Shown one piece after another: positions 35,371-43,191 of a stretch of 64,000 nucleotides of DNA. This stretch comes from Bacillus sp. HMF5848. GTDB taxonomy: Bacteria > Bacillota > Bacilli > Bacillales > HMF5848. The DNA lies in contig NZ_RWIV01000001.1 of assembly GCF_003944835.1 (NCBI RefSeq), positions 2,271,501 to 2,335,500 of the forward strand. The letters run 5' to 3'. Both the position numbers and the translations under genes were made by a program. Every line of letters starts with the position of its first letter. Within the stretch, counting starts at the first letter, position 1. The notes beneath the pieces are model-generated. The model was given only the letters and a program-made list of their open reading frames with translations, ran no database searches and was not told the DNA's origin.

Positions 35371-35398
35371 GAGAGCACATGAACAATCATGTACTCTC
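35371..35398 (-). terminator. Hairpin after the Gly/Pro/Tyr-rich gene
   Basis: A 12-base stem with one mismatch (35371-35382 and 35387-35398) and a 4-base loop, directly downstream of the small minus-strand gene ending at 35410. The T-run is short, so it may be moderate in strength. Confidence 0.65.
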
Positions 35399-35409
35399 AC
35401 ACTTAATTG

Positions 35410-35649
35410 CTAATAATGATACGGACCCGGGCCATATCCTGGTCCGAAACCTGGGCCATATCCTGGACCGAATCCTGGACCGAACCCTGGGCCATAAGGT
35501 GCAGCACCGTATGGAGGATATGGGTAAAATGGACGCGGTCTAAAAATAGCTGATCCTAACAAGCCACCAACTAATCCACCGACAAACGGTCCACCGAACA
35601 AGAATGGACCGGGTATTATTCGTGAATCGTTTCGCATAGGGTAATACAT
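35410..35649 (-). CDS. Small Gly/Pro/Tyr-rich repeat protein
   Basis: A 79-residue protein that I do not recognise as a named family. The first third is a Gly-rich hydrophobic stretch (GGPFVGGLVGGLLGSAIF) that could insert in a membrane. The rest is a low-complexity tail of GPGF and GPGY units, visible in the DNA as imperfect 12-base tandem repeats. The ATG at 35649 is chosen over one two codons upstream because GAGGAGG is then seven bases away. Similar Gly/Pro/Tyr-rich proteins in Bacillus are often spore coat or envelope components; that is inference. It stands alone, close to spore-type genes. Confidence 0.7.
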   Translation of the reverse strand: MYYPMRNDSRIIPGPFLFGGPFVGGLVGGLLGSAIFRPRPFYPYPPYGAAPYGPGFGPGFGPGYGPGFGPGYGPGPYHY

Positions 35650-35898
35650 TTGCATGCCTCCTCAAGATTTTTATGTTTTCACTTTCATCATATGTACTGA
35701 GATAGGCGTTTGTATAGGCAAACACCCCCATAGCATTTATCAATATGTATTTCAATAAAATCTATATCGTATTCTTTGATAATTGCTAAATAAGAAGCAA
35801 TGCTTATTTGAGGTAATTTTACTTGTGAATGTAATTGAATGATTAACACTTTGTTCGGATAAAATAAAAAAAATAATATGTAGAAAGGATGAATCTTG

Positions 35899-36150
35899 AT
35901 GAGTGCACCATATTTATGCCCGAATTGTCGGTCTAATCGAAGTAGATTTAATTTAATAGAACAAGTTGCTAAACCAGTAAAGCTGGATGCTCATACGGGT
36001 AATATAATAGAGCAATATGAGAATGGGATGACCGATCCGTTTCACATACCTTACAAAGGACCTTCTTACAAAGTTCAGTGTGGAGCATGCGGACTAATTG
36101 AGGATGAAAGAACATTCATAAAGCATGCAGAAAGTGCTCAAAGAACATGA
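35899..36150 (+). CDS. Small zinc-ribbon protein of unknown function
   Basis: An 83-residue protein with two Cys-x2-Cys pairs, CPNC near residues 7-10 and CGAC near 61-64, which would form a zinc ribbon. The part between them is hydrophilic. I do not recognise the family or know a function; such proteins may bind nucleic acid or a partner protein. The ATG at 35899 has AAGGA upstream. It is a single gene ending at the hairpin at 36153-36184, at the start of a run of small plus-strand genes. Confidence 0.72.
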   Translation: MSAPYLCPNCRSNRSRFNLIEQVAKPVKLDAHTGNIIEQYENGMTDPFHIPYKGPSYKVQCGACGLIEDERTFIKHAESAQRT

Positions 36151-36152
36151 GA

Positions 36153-36190
36153 TAGACAGGATTGTTTTTTAACAGGCCTGTCTACTTTGT
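36153..36190 (+). terminator. Terminator after the zinc-ribbon gene
   Basis: An 8-bp perfect stem (36153-36160 and 36177-36184) with a T-containing 16-base loop, followed by CTTTG and a T-rich stretch. Confidence 0.7.
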
Positions 36191-36274
36191 TTATTTAGAT
36201 TTTATTTGTCTCATGATAACAGTCCAAGCATGTGAAGCATATATTGTTTTAAAAAAACAATGGAGGTAACATGT

Positions 36275-36745
36275 ATGGACAATCTGCCAAAAAGGATTAA
36301 TAAAACAATGGATCAGTTCATGCACTCATTCTCTCGCTTATTAAATGACCCACCAATACGAAACTTTATACAATCATTAGATGATCTTGCTACGTCATCG
36401 TTCCCATTTACCCAAGTTAACTTAAGAATGGATGAAACCGAACAAGCATATATAATCAAAGCTAAATTACCTCAGCAGGTAAACAAAGAACAAATTGATA
36501 TGCAATTTTTAAATAACACATTATTTCTAACCATTAAATATCAAGAAATTATTGAACAAATTAATGATAAAGAACAATATTTTACAAAGCAGCAAACATA
36601 TCAATCATACCGACAAGTTATTACATTCCCTTCACCTGTTCTTGAGAATGAAAGCAAAGCGACATTTAAGAATAATTACCTTCACATTACAATACCAAAA
36701 GCAAAGGGAAAACGAATCTCTATCAAAGATGATAACTCCCACTAG
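36275..36745 (+). CDS. Hsp20/alpha-crystallin family small heat-shock protein
   Basis: A 156-residue protein with an alpha-crystallin domain in the second half: KAKLPQQVNKEQIDMQFLNNTLFLTIK and a C-terminal NNYLHITIPKAKG, where the family has its conserved Gly-x-Leu-like strand (here Asn-Tyr-Leu). The N-terminal 50 residues are variable, as usual. It is an ATP-independent holdase, or a coat-associated Hsp20 such as CotP/CotM in Bacillus. The ATG at 36275 follows GGAGG with eight bases between. The neighbours (a CsgA-like protein and a short SASP-like gene) favour a sporulation or stress role, but the sequence alone does not decide. Confidence 0.82.
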   Translation: MDNLPKRINKTMDQFMHSFSRLLNDPPIRNFIQSLDDLATSSFPFTQVNLRMDETEQAYIIKAKLPQQVNKEQIDMQFLNNTLFLTIKYQEIIEQINDKEQYFTKQQTYQSYRQVITFPSPVLENESKATFKNNYLHITIPKAKGKRISIKDDNSH

Positions 36746-36799
36746 TTCCCTGTTTAACTTTCCATAAACATTGCACGCTATAATTAGGAGGTGTGTAAT

Positions 36800-36982
36800 G
36801 TGAAGAAAAATGAAAAGTTGCCTGATTTTAAACAATTAGATGACAGAGTTATTGCTGAGGCTAGTCCCGAACCTACATTAGTGATTAAAACAAATTTAGA
36901 TTCAGAAGGTGTTACAGACCATAACCCATATGCTCAAGATAAAACATCAAATGAATTTAATGACTTTTTTAAAGAGAGGTAA
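36800..36982 (+). CDS. Small acidic protein upstream of the csgA-like gene
   Basis: A 60-residue hydrophilic, mostly acidic protein with no cysteine or membrane segment; I do not recognise it. I place the start at the GTG at 36800, eight bases after AGGAGG, rather than the GTG at 36791 that lies within that ribosome site. It is followed after four bases by the CsgA-like gene, so the two are one transcript. In Bacillus subtilis csgA also has a small partner gene (ybxH), which may be the counterpart; I could not confirm similarity. Confidence 0.7.
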   Translation: MKKNEKLPDFKQLDDRVIAEASPEPTLVIKTNLDSEGVTDHNPYAQDKTSNEFNDFFKER

Positions 36983-36986
36983 GTAG

Positions 36987-37235
36987 ATGGATAAAACTTT
37001 ATTGTATCTTCGTGAAATACTATCTAACTACAATGAAACATCGTCATTAGTGAACGGGATATATGATAAACTTTCAGACACTTTTCAATCTGAAGGAGCT
37101 TTTGTTCGTACTTTAAGTGAAGAAGAATCACAAATATTAGGTGATATTTTACCAAAAGAAATAAAACATGCAATGGAAGCACAAGATTACAAAAGAATGC
37201 ATGAATTAAATGAAGTATATGAACTATTATTTTGA
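36987..37235 (+). CDS. csgA: CsgA-like sigma-G-dependent sporulation protein
   Basis: An 82-residue acidic, helical protein. The length, the start MDKTLLYLREILSN and the end in MHELNEVYELLF fit Bacillus subtilis CsgA, a small protein made in the forespore under sigma-G, as I recall that sequence. Its molecular function is not known. It is four bases downstream of another small gene and ends in a textbook terminator that overlaps its stop codon. I see no clear sigma-G promoter at the head of this pair, so forespore expression is inferred from family. Confidence 0.75.
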   Translation: MDKTLLYLREILSNYNETSSLVNGIYDKLSDTFQSEGAFVRTLSEEESQILGDILPKEIKHAMEAQDYKRMHELNEVYELLF

Positions 37236-37262
37236 TTTTGGCTGGTGCCAAAATCTTTTTTT
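37234..37262 (+). terminator. Rho-independent terminator after csgA
   Basis: A perfect 9-bp stem (37234-37242 and 37247-37255) with a 4-base loop followed by seven T. It begins inside the csgA stop codon. Confidence 0.93.
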
Positions 37263-37411
37263 ATTAACTCTGTTTTACTCAAGATTTTGCTTTCCATTTT
37301 AGTGTTCTCGCCAAAAATCACATTTTACAAAATCCTCTCGCCTCTAGTTATAAACAATTGTCAGTTCATACGATAAACTATTTAAAATTATTTACCTCAA
37401 TATCGTGAAAA

Positions 37412-37432
37412 TCTGATAATATTTTTATCAGA
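37412..37432. promoter_or_regulatory. Palindrome at the start of the Crp/Fnr-family gene
   Basis: TCTGATAA and TTATCAGA form a perfect 8-bp inverted repeat with a 5-base spacer, directly before the GAGGTG ribosome site. It could be an autoregulatory operator or a 5' stem next to the ribosome site. Confidence 0.5.
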
Positions 37433-37444
37433 GAGGTGTTCCTA

Positions 37445-38086
37445 ATGTCGTTATTAGAATCAGAAATGTTTTCATTTTTAAATGAATGTAACATTATTAA
37501 TTCGATTAATTTAGAAAGTGGTGCTAGAGTTTTTCAAGAAGGTGATTCCTGTCATTATATTGCATTTATCAAGTCCGGAGTTATTAGAGTAACTAAATTA
37601 GGACAAAATGGCAGAGAAATGTTATTGTATCGTGTTGTTGCTGGAGAATCATGTGTCTTGACAATATCTAGTATTTTATCTAACTCGCTTTACCCTGCTC
37701 ATGCTGTCGTTGAAGAACCAAGTGAAATTCTCCTACTGTCCGCTGAAGAATTCAAGAAGCAAATGACCTCAAATTTAGGTTTACAACAATATACATACAG
37801 TATATTAATGAATCGTTTTTTATCAGTTATGTCAATGCTTGAAGATATAGTATTTTTAAAGGTCGATCAACGAATTATTGAGTTTTTAATTTCAAAAAGT
37901 AACCAAGATAATGGTTCCCTACTAGAACTTACACACGAAGATATTGCGATAGAATTAGGAACAGCTAGAGAAGTAGTCAGTCGCATTTTAAAAGGGTTGG
38001 AACGAGAAGGACTTATTAAGCAAGCTCGTGGGAAAATTAAATTAGTTAATATAAAAAAAATATGTGACAAATTAGTAAATATGTGA
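37445..38086 (+). CDS. Crp/Fnr-family transcriptional regulator
   Basis: A 213-residue regulator with an N-terminal cyclic-nucleotide-like beta-roll (about 20-120; FQEGDSCHYIAFIKSGVIRV) and a C-terminal winged helix (about 150-205). The recognition helix TAREVVSRILKGLEREG keeps the Arg-Glu-x3-Arg pattern of CRP, which reads TGTGA half-sites. The cysteine cluster of oxygen-sensing Fnr is missing, and the cAMP-binding pattern is not evident, so the signal is unknown. The ATG at 37445 follows GAGGTG by six bases. Together with the DUF2892 gene downstream it forms a pair often seen near rhodanese or sulfide genes, but none of those is here. Confidence 0.87.
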   Translation: MSLLESEMFSFLNECNIINSINLESGARVFQEGDSCHYIAFIKSGVIRVTKLGQNGREMLLYRVVAGESCVLTISSILSNSLYPAHAVVEEPSEILLLSAEEFKKQMTSNLGLQQYTYSILMNRFLSVMSMLEDIVFLKVDQRIIEFLISKSNQDNGSLLELTHEDIAIELGTAREVVSRILKGLEREGLIKQARGKIKLVNIKKICDKLVNM

Positions 38087-38145
38087 CATTATCACTAAAC
38101 ATTCACCCTTCATAAATTTATTATAAAAATAAGGGAGGGATTGCT

Positions 38146-38334
38146 TTGAAAATAAACATTGGGTCTACAGATCGTATTATTCGTTTTATTTTAGGTATTG
38201 CTTTATTAGGGTTATTTTTATTAGAAGGTCCTGTTAAGTATGTTGGTATTATTGGTATTGTTCTTATATTAACCGCAACAATTAAATTTTGTCCTTTATA
38301 TCCAATCTTCAAAATTAATACTGTGAAGAAATAA
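38146..38334 (+). CDS. DUF2892 (YgaP-type) small membrane protein
   Basis: A 62-residue protein with two membrane helices (about 12-30 and 34-52) and the motif NIGSTDRIIRFILGI at the start and KFCPLYPIF at the end, which define the DUF2892 family; in YgaP such a segment follows a rhodanese domain. Function unknown; a role in sulfur or membrane redox processes is suggested by family context only. TTG start at 38146, six bases after GGGAGGG. It lies 59 bases after the Crp/Fnr-type gene on the same strand, probably in the same transcript, and ends at a strong terminator. Confidence 0.82.
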   Translation: MKINIGSTDRIIRFILGIALLGLFLLEGPVKYVGIIGIVLILTATIKFCPLYPIFKINTVKK

Positions 38335-38362
38335 CAGCTCACTTCTGAGTTGTTATTTTTTT
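38330..38362 (+). terminator. Terminator after the DUF2892 gene
   Basis: A 12-base stem including one G-T pair (38330-38341 and 38346-38357), loop CTTC, followed by a T-run. Confidence 0.9.
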
Positions 38363-38398
38363 GTATATAAGCAAAAGCTATGTAAGAGGTGATAAGTC

Positions 38399-38524
38399 TT
38401 GAACACAAAACGCTTTTCAAATACTGATGTTCAACACGTTAAACAACAAAATGCCCAATCTGGACTTTCCTACAATAAAGTGAAACAACTATTAGCGGAA
38501 AAATATATGAAAACGAAGAAGTAA
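38399..38524 (+). CDS. 41-residue protein resembling gamma-type SASP
   Basis: A short open frame starting with TTG at 38399, behind GAGGTG at seven bases. It encodes a basic, Gln/Asn-rich protein with NTDVQHVKQQNAQSG at residues 8-22, like the repeat unit of gamma-type small acid-soluble spore proteins. The second half (NKVKQLLAEKYMKTKK) is different. It would serve as a spore storage or minor spore protein if the resemblance is real. It is a single gene followed by a 12-bp hairpin. Coding status rests on the ribosome site and the SASP-like motif. Confidence 0.65.
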   Translation: MNTKRFSNTDVQHVKQQNAQSGLSYNKVKQLLAEKYMKTKK

Positions 38525-38565
38525 CAATACAGAGGTTTTTAGTACAAATTTCACATCACATAAGG

Positions 38566-38604
38566 AAAAAGCTTTGAATTAGTGTCTTTACGCTAATTCA
38601 AAGC
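38566..38604. terminator. Terminator between convergent SASP-like and MFS genes
   Basis: A perfect 12-bp stem (38571-38582 and 38593-38604) with a 10-base loop. The T-run is on the minus strand, so it mainly ends the MFS gene transcript. Confidence 0.87.
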
Positions 38605-38610
38605 CCTTAC

Positions 38611-39870
38611 CTATGCTGATAAACTTTTTTTCAGTTTTCTGTTTGGAAATTTGAACGACTTTTCAATATACAACGCCACAAATAAAAATGAAACAGCACC
38701 TAAAATTCGTATAATACTTGAAACATGCATTGCTACTTGTATATTAAATGTTTCAAGAAGAAAAATACCAACTTGTGGCGCAATAAATCCAACACCAGCA
38801 ATTAAAAGGTTATAATTCGCTAAGAAAGATGTTCGATGCTCTTTTGGTGAAACATGTAATAACTGGTTAAATAGTAACATTACCGTACCCGCTACAAATG
38901 CACCTATTACTAAGTTGATGAGAGTCAAATATATTAAATTAGTAGAAATTACTGTTAAAGTCGGTGCTAAAGCTAATCCAAATGCTGCAACAAATAACAT
39001 GACGGAATTACCTCGTTTATCAGCACTTCTACCCCACCATTTATAAGTAATCATTTGTGATATTTGATTAGCTACTGTAAATAAACTAATCCAGAATGCT
39101 GTGGCGTAAGCATAGTTAATTTGATACAAACTAAATAACGGCCACGCCATCTGCCATCCAAAGTTAAATAAAATTGCACAACTTAGAAAATATAAATACG
39201 GTTTATGAGTTGTCATCAACCTCATCGAACGCACCTTAACAACTTGAACGTTACTATCACTGCTTTTTTTCTGTTCTCTATGCTTTAATAAAAAATATAC
39301 TTCAAGCAACCCAAATAAAAAGCCAAGTGCAAACATGACTTGATAAGGAAATGGCGAGTCCTTGGCAAACAAATTTAAGATTATACCAGTCGTGAATGTT
39401 ACAATCATTCCCACTAGTGTCAGCACACGATTTCTCTCACCAAAAAAGCTCCCTCTACGATGATCAGGGATTAAATCACCTATAAATGATTGCCAGGCCA
39501 AGTTAGCTACGGCACCAGGTATATTCATAAGTCCTATTATTACAACTAGTACTGTCGCCTGATATCCAGGCAAAAAAGGGACAAACACAAGCAAAAATAA
39601 GAGCAGCCTATTAATTGAAATAGCGGCTGCAGTAAACACTTTTTTCTCTTGTAATTTATTAATCCACATAGCTGCAGGGATCATCATAAACATAGTCATT
39701 AAAGAAGGTAAAGAACTAATAAATCCAATTTGTTGGTTATTTGCCCCAAGTACACTTATTGCAAATAACGGAACAAAGCTTGAGATAAAGCTATTTGTTA
39801 CTGTCGCAGCCGCTCCATTTTTTATACTATAACTTTCATTGTGTTTATCGTCTTGTTCAGAGTACTCCAT
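38611..39870 (-). CDS. Major facilitator superfamily transporter
   Basis: Integral membrane protein of 419 residues with about 12 hydrophobic helices. The N-terminal half carries the MFS pattern with a basic loop between helices 2 and 3 (INKLQEKKVF), and DLIPDHRRGSFFGERNRV lies between helices 4 and 5; the second half repeats a similar layout (GRSADKRGN). The subfamily cannot be settled; drug efflux or metabolite export are both possible. The ATG at 39870 is followed by a hydrophilic leader of about 15 residues. It is a single-gene unit on the minus strand. Confidence 0.87.
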   Translation of the reverse strand: MEYSEQDDKHNESYSIKNGAAATVTNSFISSFVPLFAISVLGANNQQIGFISSLPSLMTMFMMIPAAMWINKLQEKKVFTAAAISINRLLLFLLVFVPFLPGYQATVLVVIIGLMNIPGAVANLAWQSFIGDLIPDHRRGSFFGERNRVLTLVGMIVTFTTGIILNLFAKDSPFPYQVMFALGFLFGLLEVYFLLKHREQKKSSDSNVQVVKVRSMRLMTTHKPYLYFLSCAILFNFGWQMAWPLFSLYQINYAYATAFWISLFTVANQISQMITYKWWGRSADKRGNSVMLFVAAFGLALAPTLTVISTNLIYLTLINLVIGAFVAGTVMLLFNQLLHVSPKEHRTSFLANYNLLIAGVGFIAPQVGIFLLETFNIQVAMHVSSIIRILGAVSFLFVALYIEKSFKFPNRKLKKSLSA

Positions 39871-40022
39871 TTCTCCATCTTCTTCCTATGTAAATTACGA
39901 AATAGTAAGTAAATTAATTCGAGACGCGAACTATTCATAAGATGGAGTTTACTCCGTTTTTTTACCTTTTGCAATAATTTTTTACGTTGTTACTACTTCT
40001 TTTTTTACTATTACTACAAGTA

Positions 40023-41300
40023 CTATAAAAATCCTAATTTCCTTGCCTCAAAAGTTAACTCATCCCGGAATTTAGGATGTGCAATTGCTATTAAACGTTT
40101 AGTTCGCTCTGCTATAGTGGCTCCCCTTAATTCAGCTACACCATATTCTGTTACAACATGGTCTACGTCATTTTTAGACGTGGTCACTGCAGACCCTACT
40201 GATAATTGTGGTTTAATACGCGATATTTCTCCATTTTTAGCAGTTGAGTGTAAACAGATGAAACCCTTTCCATTTTTGGAGAAAAGCGCACCTCTAGCAA
40301 AGTCTGCTTGCCCACCTGAAGAGCTATAATACTTTCCACCAATTGTTTCAGATGCACACTGACCCAAGAAGTCCACATCAGTCGTGGCATTCATAGAGAT
40401 CATACAGTCTTCTTTAGCTATTACTCGAGGATCATTAACATAATCAACCGGCATCATCTCGATTCCGCCATTTTGATCAATAAAATCATATAGAGTTTTA
40501 CTTCCTAGACAAAATGTTGTTACTATTTTTCCAGGTAAATTCATTTTTTGCGATCCATCGACAACACCAGACTCAATTAATTCAATAGCACCATCAGATA
40601 ATAATTCTGTATGAATACCTAAATGTTTATGGTTTTGAAGAAACGCTACTATAGCATTAGGAATTGCACCAATACCCATTTGTATTGTAGCTCCATTTGG
40701 AATTCTATCTACAATTTGTGACGCGATTTGTTTATCCTCTTCTGTTATCACAGGATTCTTTGCATCTGCAAGAGGATAGTCGACTTCAATGTATCCTTCA
40801 ATTTGGCTTACATGTATTTGATTGCCACCATACGTTCGCGGCATTTGTTTATTTACTTCGAGAAAAAATGGTGCTTTCCCAATAAAAGTAGAAGTATAAT
40901 CTGCATTAGTACCCAGTGAAAAATACCCATGCTCATCTACTGGAGAAGCCTGTGCAATTATTAGAGATGCCTTTGTTTTCGTTCTCATTAACTTAGGAAC
41001 TTCATGGAAATGATTGGGAACTAAATCACATTTGCCTGCTAAGTAAGCTTTTCGTACAGCACCGCTTAAAAAATAAGACACATGACGTAAATTGTTTCCG
41101 TACTCTCCCCACATATATTTCCGCTCGCGCAAAGGATGCATCTGATGAATACGGACATTAGATAGCGACATAGCATGTTCTTCTATTACGTCGAGGATGG
41201 TAGAAGGCTCACCATTCGCTAATGGAACAATTAGGTCTGCACCATCTTTAATTAATTCTAGAACATCTTCAGGTTTCTTTCGCTTCAACTCCAACAACAT
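40023..41300 (-). CDS. Acetyl-CoA hydrolase/transferase family CoA-transferase
   Basis: CoA-transferase of 425 residues of the group that includes 4-hydroxybutyrate, butyryl-CoA:acetate and succinyl-CoA:acetate CoA-transferases. GIGAIPNAIVAF lies near 209-220. The catalytic glutamate is probably Glu232 in LGIHTELLSDG. The C-terminal glycine-rich segment with SGGQADFARGA is also typical. It exchanges CoA between a short acyl-CoA and a free acid such as acetate. It stands alone. A link to the hydroxyacyl-CoA module in the left island is tempting, because 4-hydroxybutyrate CoA-transferases belong here, but distance and promoter are separate. Confidence 0.85.
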   Translation of the reverse strand: MLLELKRKKPEDVLELIKDGADLIVPLANGEPSTILDVIEEHAMSLSNVRIHQMHPLRERKYMWGEYGNNLRHVSYFLSGAVRKAYLAGKCDLVPNHFHEVPKLMRTKTKASLIIAQASPVDEHGYFSLGTNADYTSTFIGKAPFFLEVNKQMPRTYGGNQIHVSQIEGYIEVDYPLADAKNPVITEEDKQIASQIVDRIPNGATIQMGIGAIPNAIVAFLQNHKHLGIHTELLSDGAIELIESGVVDGSQKMNLPGKIVTTFCLGSKTLYDFIDQNGGIEMMPVDYVNDPRVIAKEDCMISMNATTDVDFLGQCASETIGGKYYSSSGGQADFARGALFSKNGKGFICLHSTAKNGEISRIKPQLSVGSAVTTSKNDVDHVVTEYGVAELRGATIAERTKRLIAIAHPKFRDELTFEARKLGFL

Positions 41301-41664
41301 CGTCTCTCCACCTCACTCATTGGAATAACATCACATATTCAACCTATCACATTTTACGGTATTTTAGTTTAAAATTTGTAAAATATAACAAATTAGTAAC
41401 AAATAGATATATTACTACTACGCGAACAGGTGATAGGTTTACTAGTTGATGAAGTCTATAATAAATAACTCTTCACAAACCACAAAATTTGTTAATATGC
41501 ATAGCGATTGTCTAGTTACTGTTCTATATGAGATATATACTTTTCAGTCTTACCTCAAAGAATCGAAGCACTTAGAAGCATAATATGCTTCTTGATCCTC
41601 TTTACTTAAAAAGCATGCAAATCCCCGAAATGACTATAAAACAATCTGCGATATATAAACCATG
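41301..41664. other. Intergenic region upstream of the CoA-transferase gene
   Basis: About 360 AT-rich bases without a convincing gene. The right part holds the near-perfect palindrome AGAAGCATAATATGCTTCT (41574-41592), which could be a weak transcription stop or protein site. Confidence 0.6.
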
Positions 41665-41699
41665 AAAAAAGACGCTTCACGTCATGAAGAGTCTTTTTT
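41665..41699 (-). terminator. Terminator overlapping the holin-like gene end
   Basis: AAAAAAGAC and GTCTTTTTT flank a shorter inner stem (CTTCA/TGAAG) with one mismatch; A- and T-runs on both sides make it usable in both directions. It contains the stop codon of the holin-like gene. Confidence 0.82.
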
Positions 41700-41966
41700 T
41701 CGATTAACAGAGCTAAATGTTTGTTTTATTGCTTGATGTGAAGTTATTGCCATACCAGCAGCAATTATACCATTGGCCACTCCATTCACAGAGAAGCCGA
41801 GAGTTATTATGCTGGATACTACACCTACTAATAAAAGGAACCACAATATTAACCAATCAGGAATTCTAGGTGTTTTTTTTAATATATATCCTAAAACCAT
41901 TAAGGCTGGAACAACAATAATAAGCTGTTGGTTAATTTTTATTTGACTTAAAATTTCCGCAAGCAT
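41682..41966 (-). CDS. Phage-holin-like small membrane protein
   Basis: A 94-residue protein with three hydrophobic segments: about 14-30, 41-58 and 62-79. The central part, KKTPRIPDWLILWFLLLVG, resembles the phage_holin_5_2 family. The end is basic and cytoplasmic. The ATG at 41966 follows a purine-rich GGGTGGGG. No phage genes surround it, so it is a chromosomal relative rather than part of a prophage. Its role is unknown; such proteins may aid protein release or act in sporulation. A terminator overlaps its 3' end. Confidence 0.7.
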   Translation of the reverse strand: MLAEILSQIKINQQLIIVVPALMVLGYILKKTPRIPDWLILWFLLLVGVVSSIITLGFSVNGVANGIIAAGMAITSHQAIKQTFSSVNRKKDSS

Positions 41967-42029
41967 ATGCCCCACCCTTTCTATTAATAATATATGTTTT
42001 AAGAATGAAAAAGGTTTGGGGCATAATAA

Positions 42030-42368
42030 CTATACTTTAAAAATTCCGGAAAAGCCCTTTACAACACCATTTACTTGATTCATTGCACTCATAAACTGAC
42101 CGGCTGTATTGAACATTTTATCAAAATCCCAACTCCCGTCATTTTTTTTGAATTGATTCATTATAGATGGTGCTTGGTTCCCTTGGAAATTAAATGGCAT
42201 CTTGTTTGGTGCTGGATATTGATTAGGAAATTGGGGAATAGGCGGCATTTGTTGGCTAAAGCCATATGGATATTGTGGCGGCATTTGATATGGCGGTCTA
42301 TATCCATATATAGGATATCTTCTAAAGGTTCGATGCTGTCGAACATAATACGGATATTGTCTTTGCAC
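42030..42368 (-). CDS. yppG: YppG-like protein
   Basis: A 112-residue protein whose first half is rich in Pro, Tyr, Gln and Arg (MPPQYPYGFSQQMPP), followed by a conserved C-terminal part with SIMNQFKKNDGSWDFDKMFNTAGQ and a Gly/Val end. This architecture is that of Bacillus YppG. In B. subtilis yppG belongs to the recU-ypp neighbourhood, which agrees with the position here. A coat-associated role is suspected for the family, but not shown. It starts with GTG at 42368, eight bases after GGGAGGA. No membrane segment is evident. Confidence 0.8.
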   Translation of the reverse strand: MQRQYPYYVRQHRTFRRYPIYGYRPPYQMPPQYPYGFSQQMPPIPQFPNQYPAPNKMPFNFQGNQAPSIMNQFKKNDGSWDFDKMFNTAGQFMSAMNQVNGVVKGFSGIFKV

Positions 42369-42449
42369 TGGACAGTTCCTCCCTATTCATATGTTTTATC
42401 TGCTATACGATATGAGGAATCCGCCCGAAAAGTGATTAGTAATTGTGAA

Positions 42450-42480
42450 AAAAGAAAAGTACATCGTTGTCAAGATGTAC
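42450..42480 (-). terminator. Terminator after the STAS-protein gene
   Basis: GTACATC and GATGTAC (42459-42465 and 42474-42480) pair around an 8-base loop, extended by A/T pairs. On the minus strand a T-rich run follows. Confidence 0.82.
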
Positions 42481-42490
42481 CTTTGACCGC

Positions 42491-42853
42491 TTATAGGCCT
42501 TCATCTCCGTTGCTGTTATAATATGCAATCGACTCTTCCATAGTATGAAATAGCTTCATAAAAGACGAAAATTTAACAATTCTAAATATCTCTTCTATTT
42601 GCGAGTTGATACCTGTAATTACGAATTCTTTTCTCATTTTTCTTGCTTTCATAAATGTATCAGCCATATACCCAAGAGAGGCACTATTTAAATAATTAAC
42701 ATCTGTTAAATCTAATAACAGCTTGTCCTGTGGTTGTTTAAGTAGTTCTGTTAAAAGTTGTTTAAATCTTTCTACATTTTTTATTGTTATATCTTCTGAA
42801 AAGGATAGCAGTGCAATTTCCTCATTAACATTAACAGTAACAATAATGCTCAT
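42491..42853 (-). CDS. STAS-domain anti-anti-sigma-factor-like protein
   Basis: A 120-residue single STAS domain of the SpoIIAA/RsbV type. The strand-turn motif LLLDLTDVNYLNSASLGYMADT near residues 45-66 carries two serines (Ser57 and Ser59 in LNSASLG) at the place where SpoIIAA and RsbV are phosphorylated by their anti-sigma kinase. It would act in the cytoplasm, binding a kinase-type partner and freeing a sigma factor or stressosome component. No kinase or sigma gene is adjacent, so its partner is elsewhere. Good AGGAGG ribosome site and ATG at 42853. Confidence 0.82.
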   Translation of the reverse strand: MSIIVTVNVNEEIALLSFSEDITIKNVERFKQLLTELLKQPQDKLLLDLTDVNYLNSASLGYMADTFMKARKMRKEFVITGINSQIEEIFRIVKFSSFMKLFHTMEESIAYYNSNGDEGL

Positions 42854-43191
42854 TTCTATTCCTCCTTATGCTTATAATTCTCAAGTAACAATCTATATCT
42901 TTTATTTGTGTTAACAATACAAAAGTAATGAAGTAAACATATAAATGTCTTGCTCAAATAAATACACAATACCCCTTAAAAATACGAAGATTAAAACATT
43001 TTATAAGGCACTTTATACCTATTATACGGATATTTTATTGTATTTGTACATTGTTCTTTGTAATTAATTTAATTATCTTTTGAACAAATCATATTGTAAC
43101 TCTTCATTTAAAAGGCAATATTTATTTAGAATAATATTTTTATGCTCGCAAAAAATAAACATGCATTACAGTTTTAAGGAGGAGATTAGCA
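42854..43191. other. Intergenic region between STAS gene and 55-residue gene
   Basis: About 340 AT-rich bases; no gene. It ends with a strong AAGGAGGAG ribosome site in front of the small plus-strand gene at 43192. It must hold the two divergent promoters, but I cannot name them with confidence. Confidence 0.6.

Noticed and set aside
35425-35500. CRISPR-like short repeats
   Set aside because: These are in-frame 12-base units coding Gly-Pro-Gly-Tyr/Phe repeats of one protein, without unique spacers.
38082-38096. TGTGA followed by TCAC near the end of the Crp/Fnr gene, as an autoregulatory site
   Set aside because: The spacer is five bases instead of six and the first half overlaps the stop codon, so the geometry does not fit a CRP-type site.
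41682-41966. Holin-like gene as sign of a prophage
   Set aside because: No integrase, terminase, capsid, lysin or attachment-site repeat is near; the gene stands among ordinary chromosomal genes.
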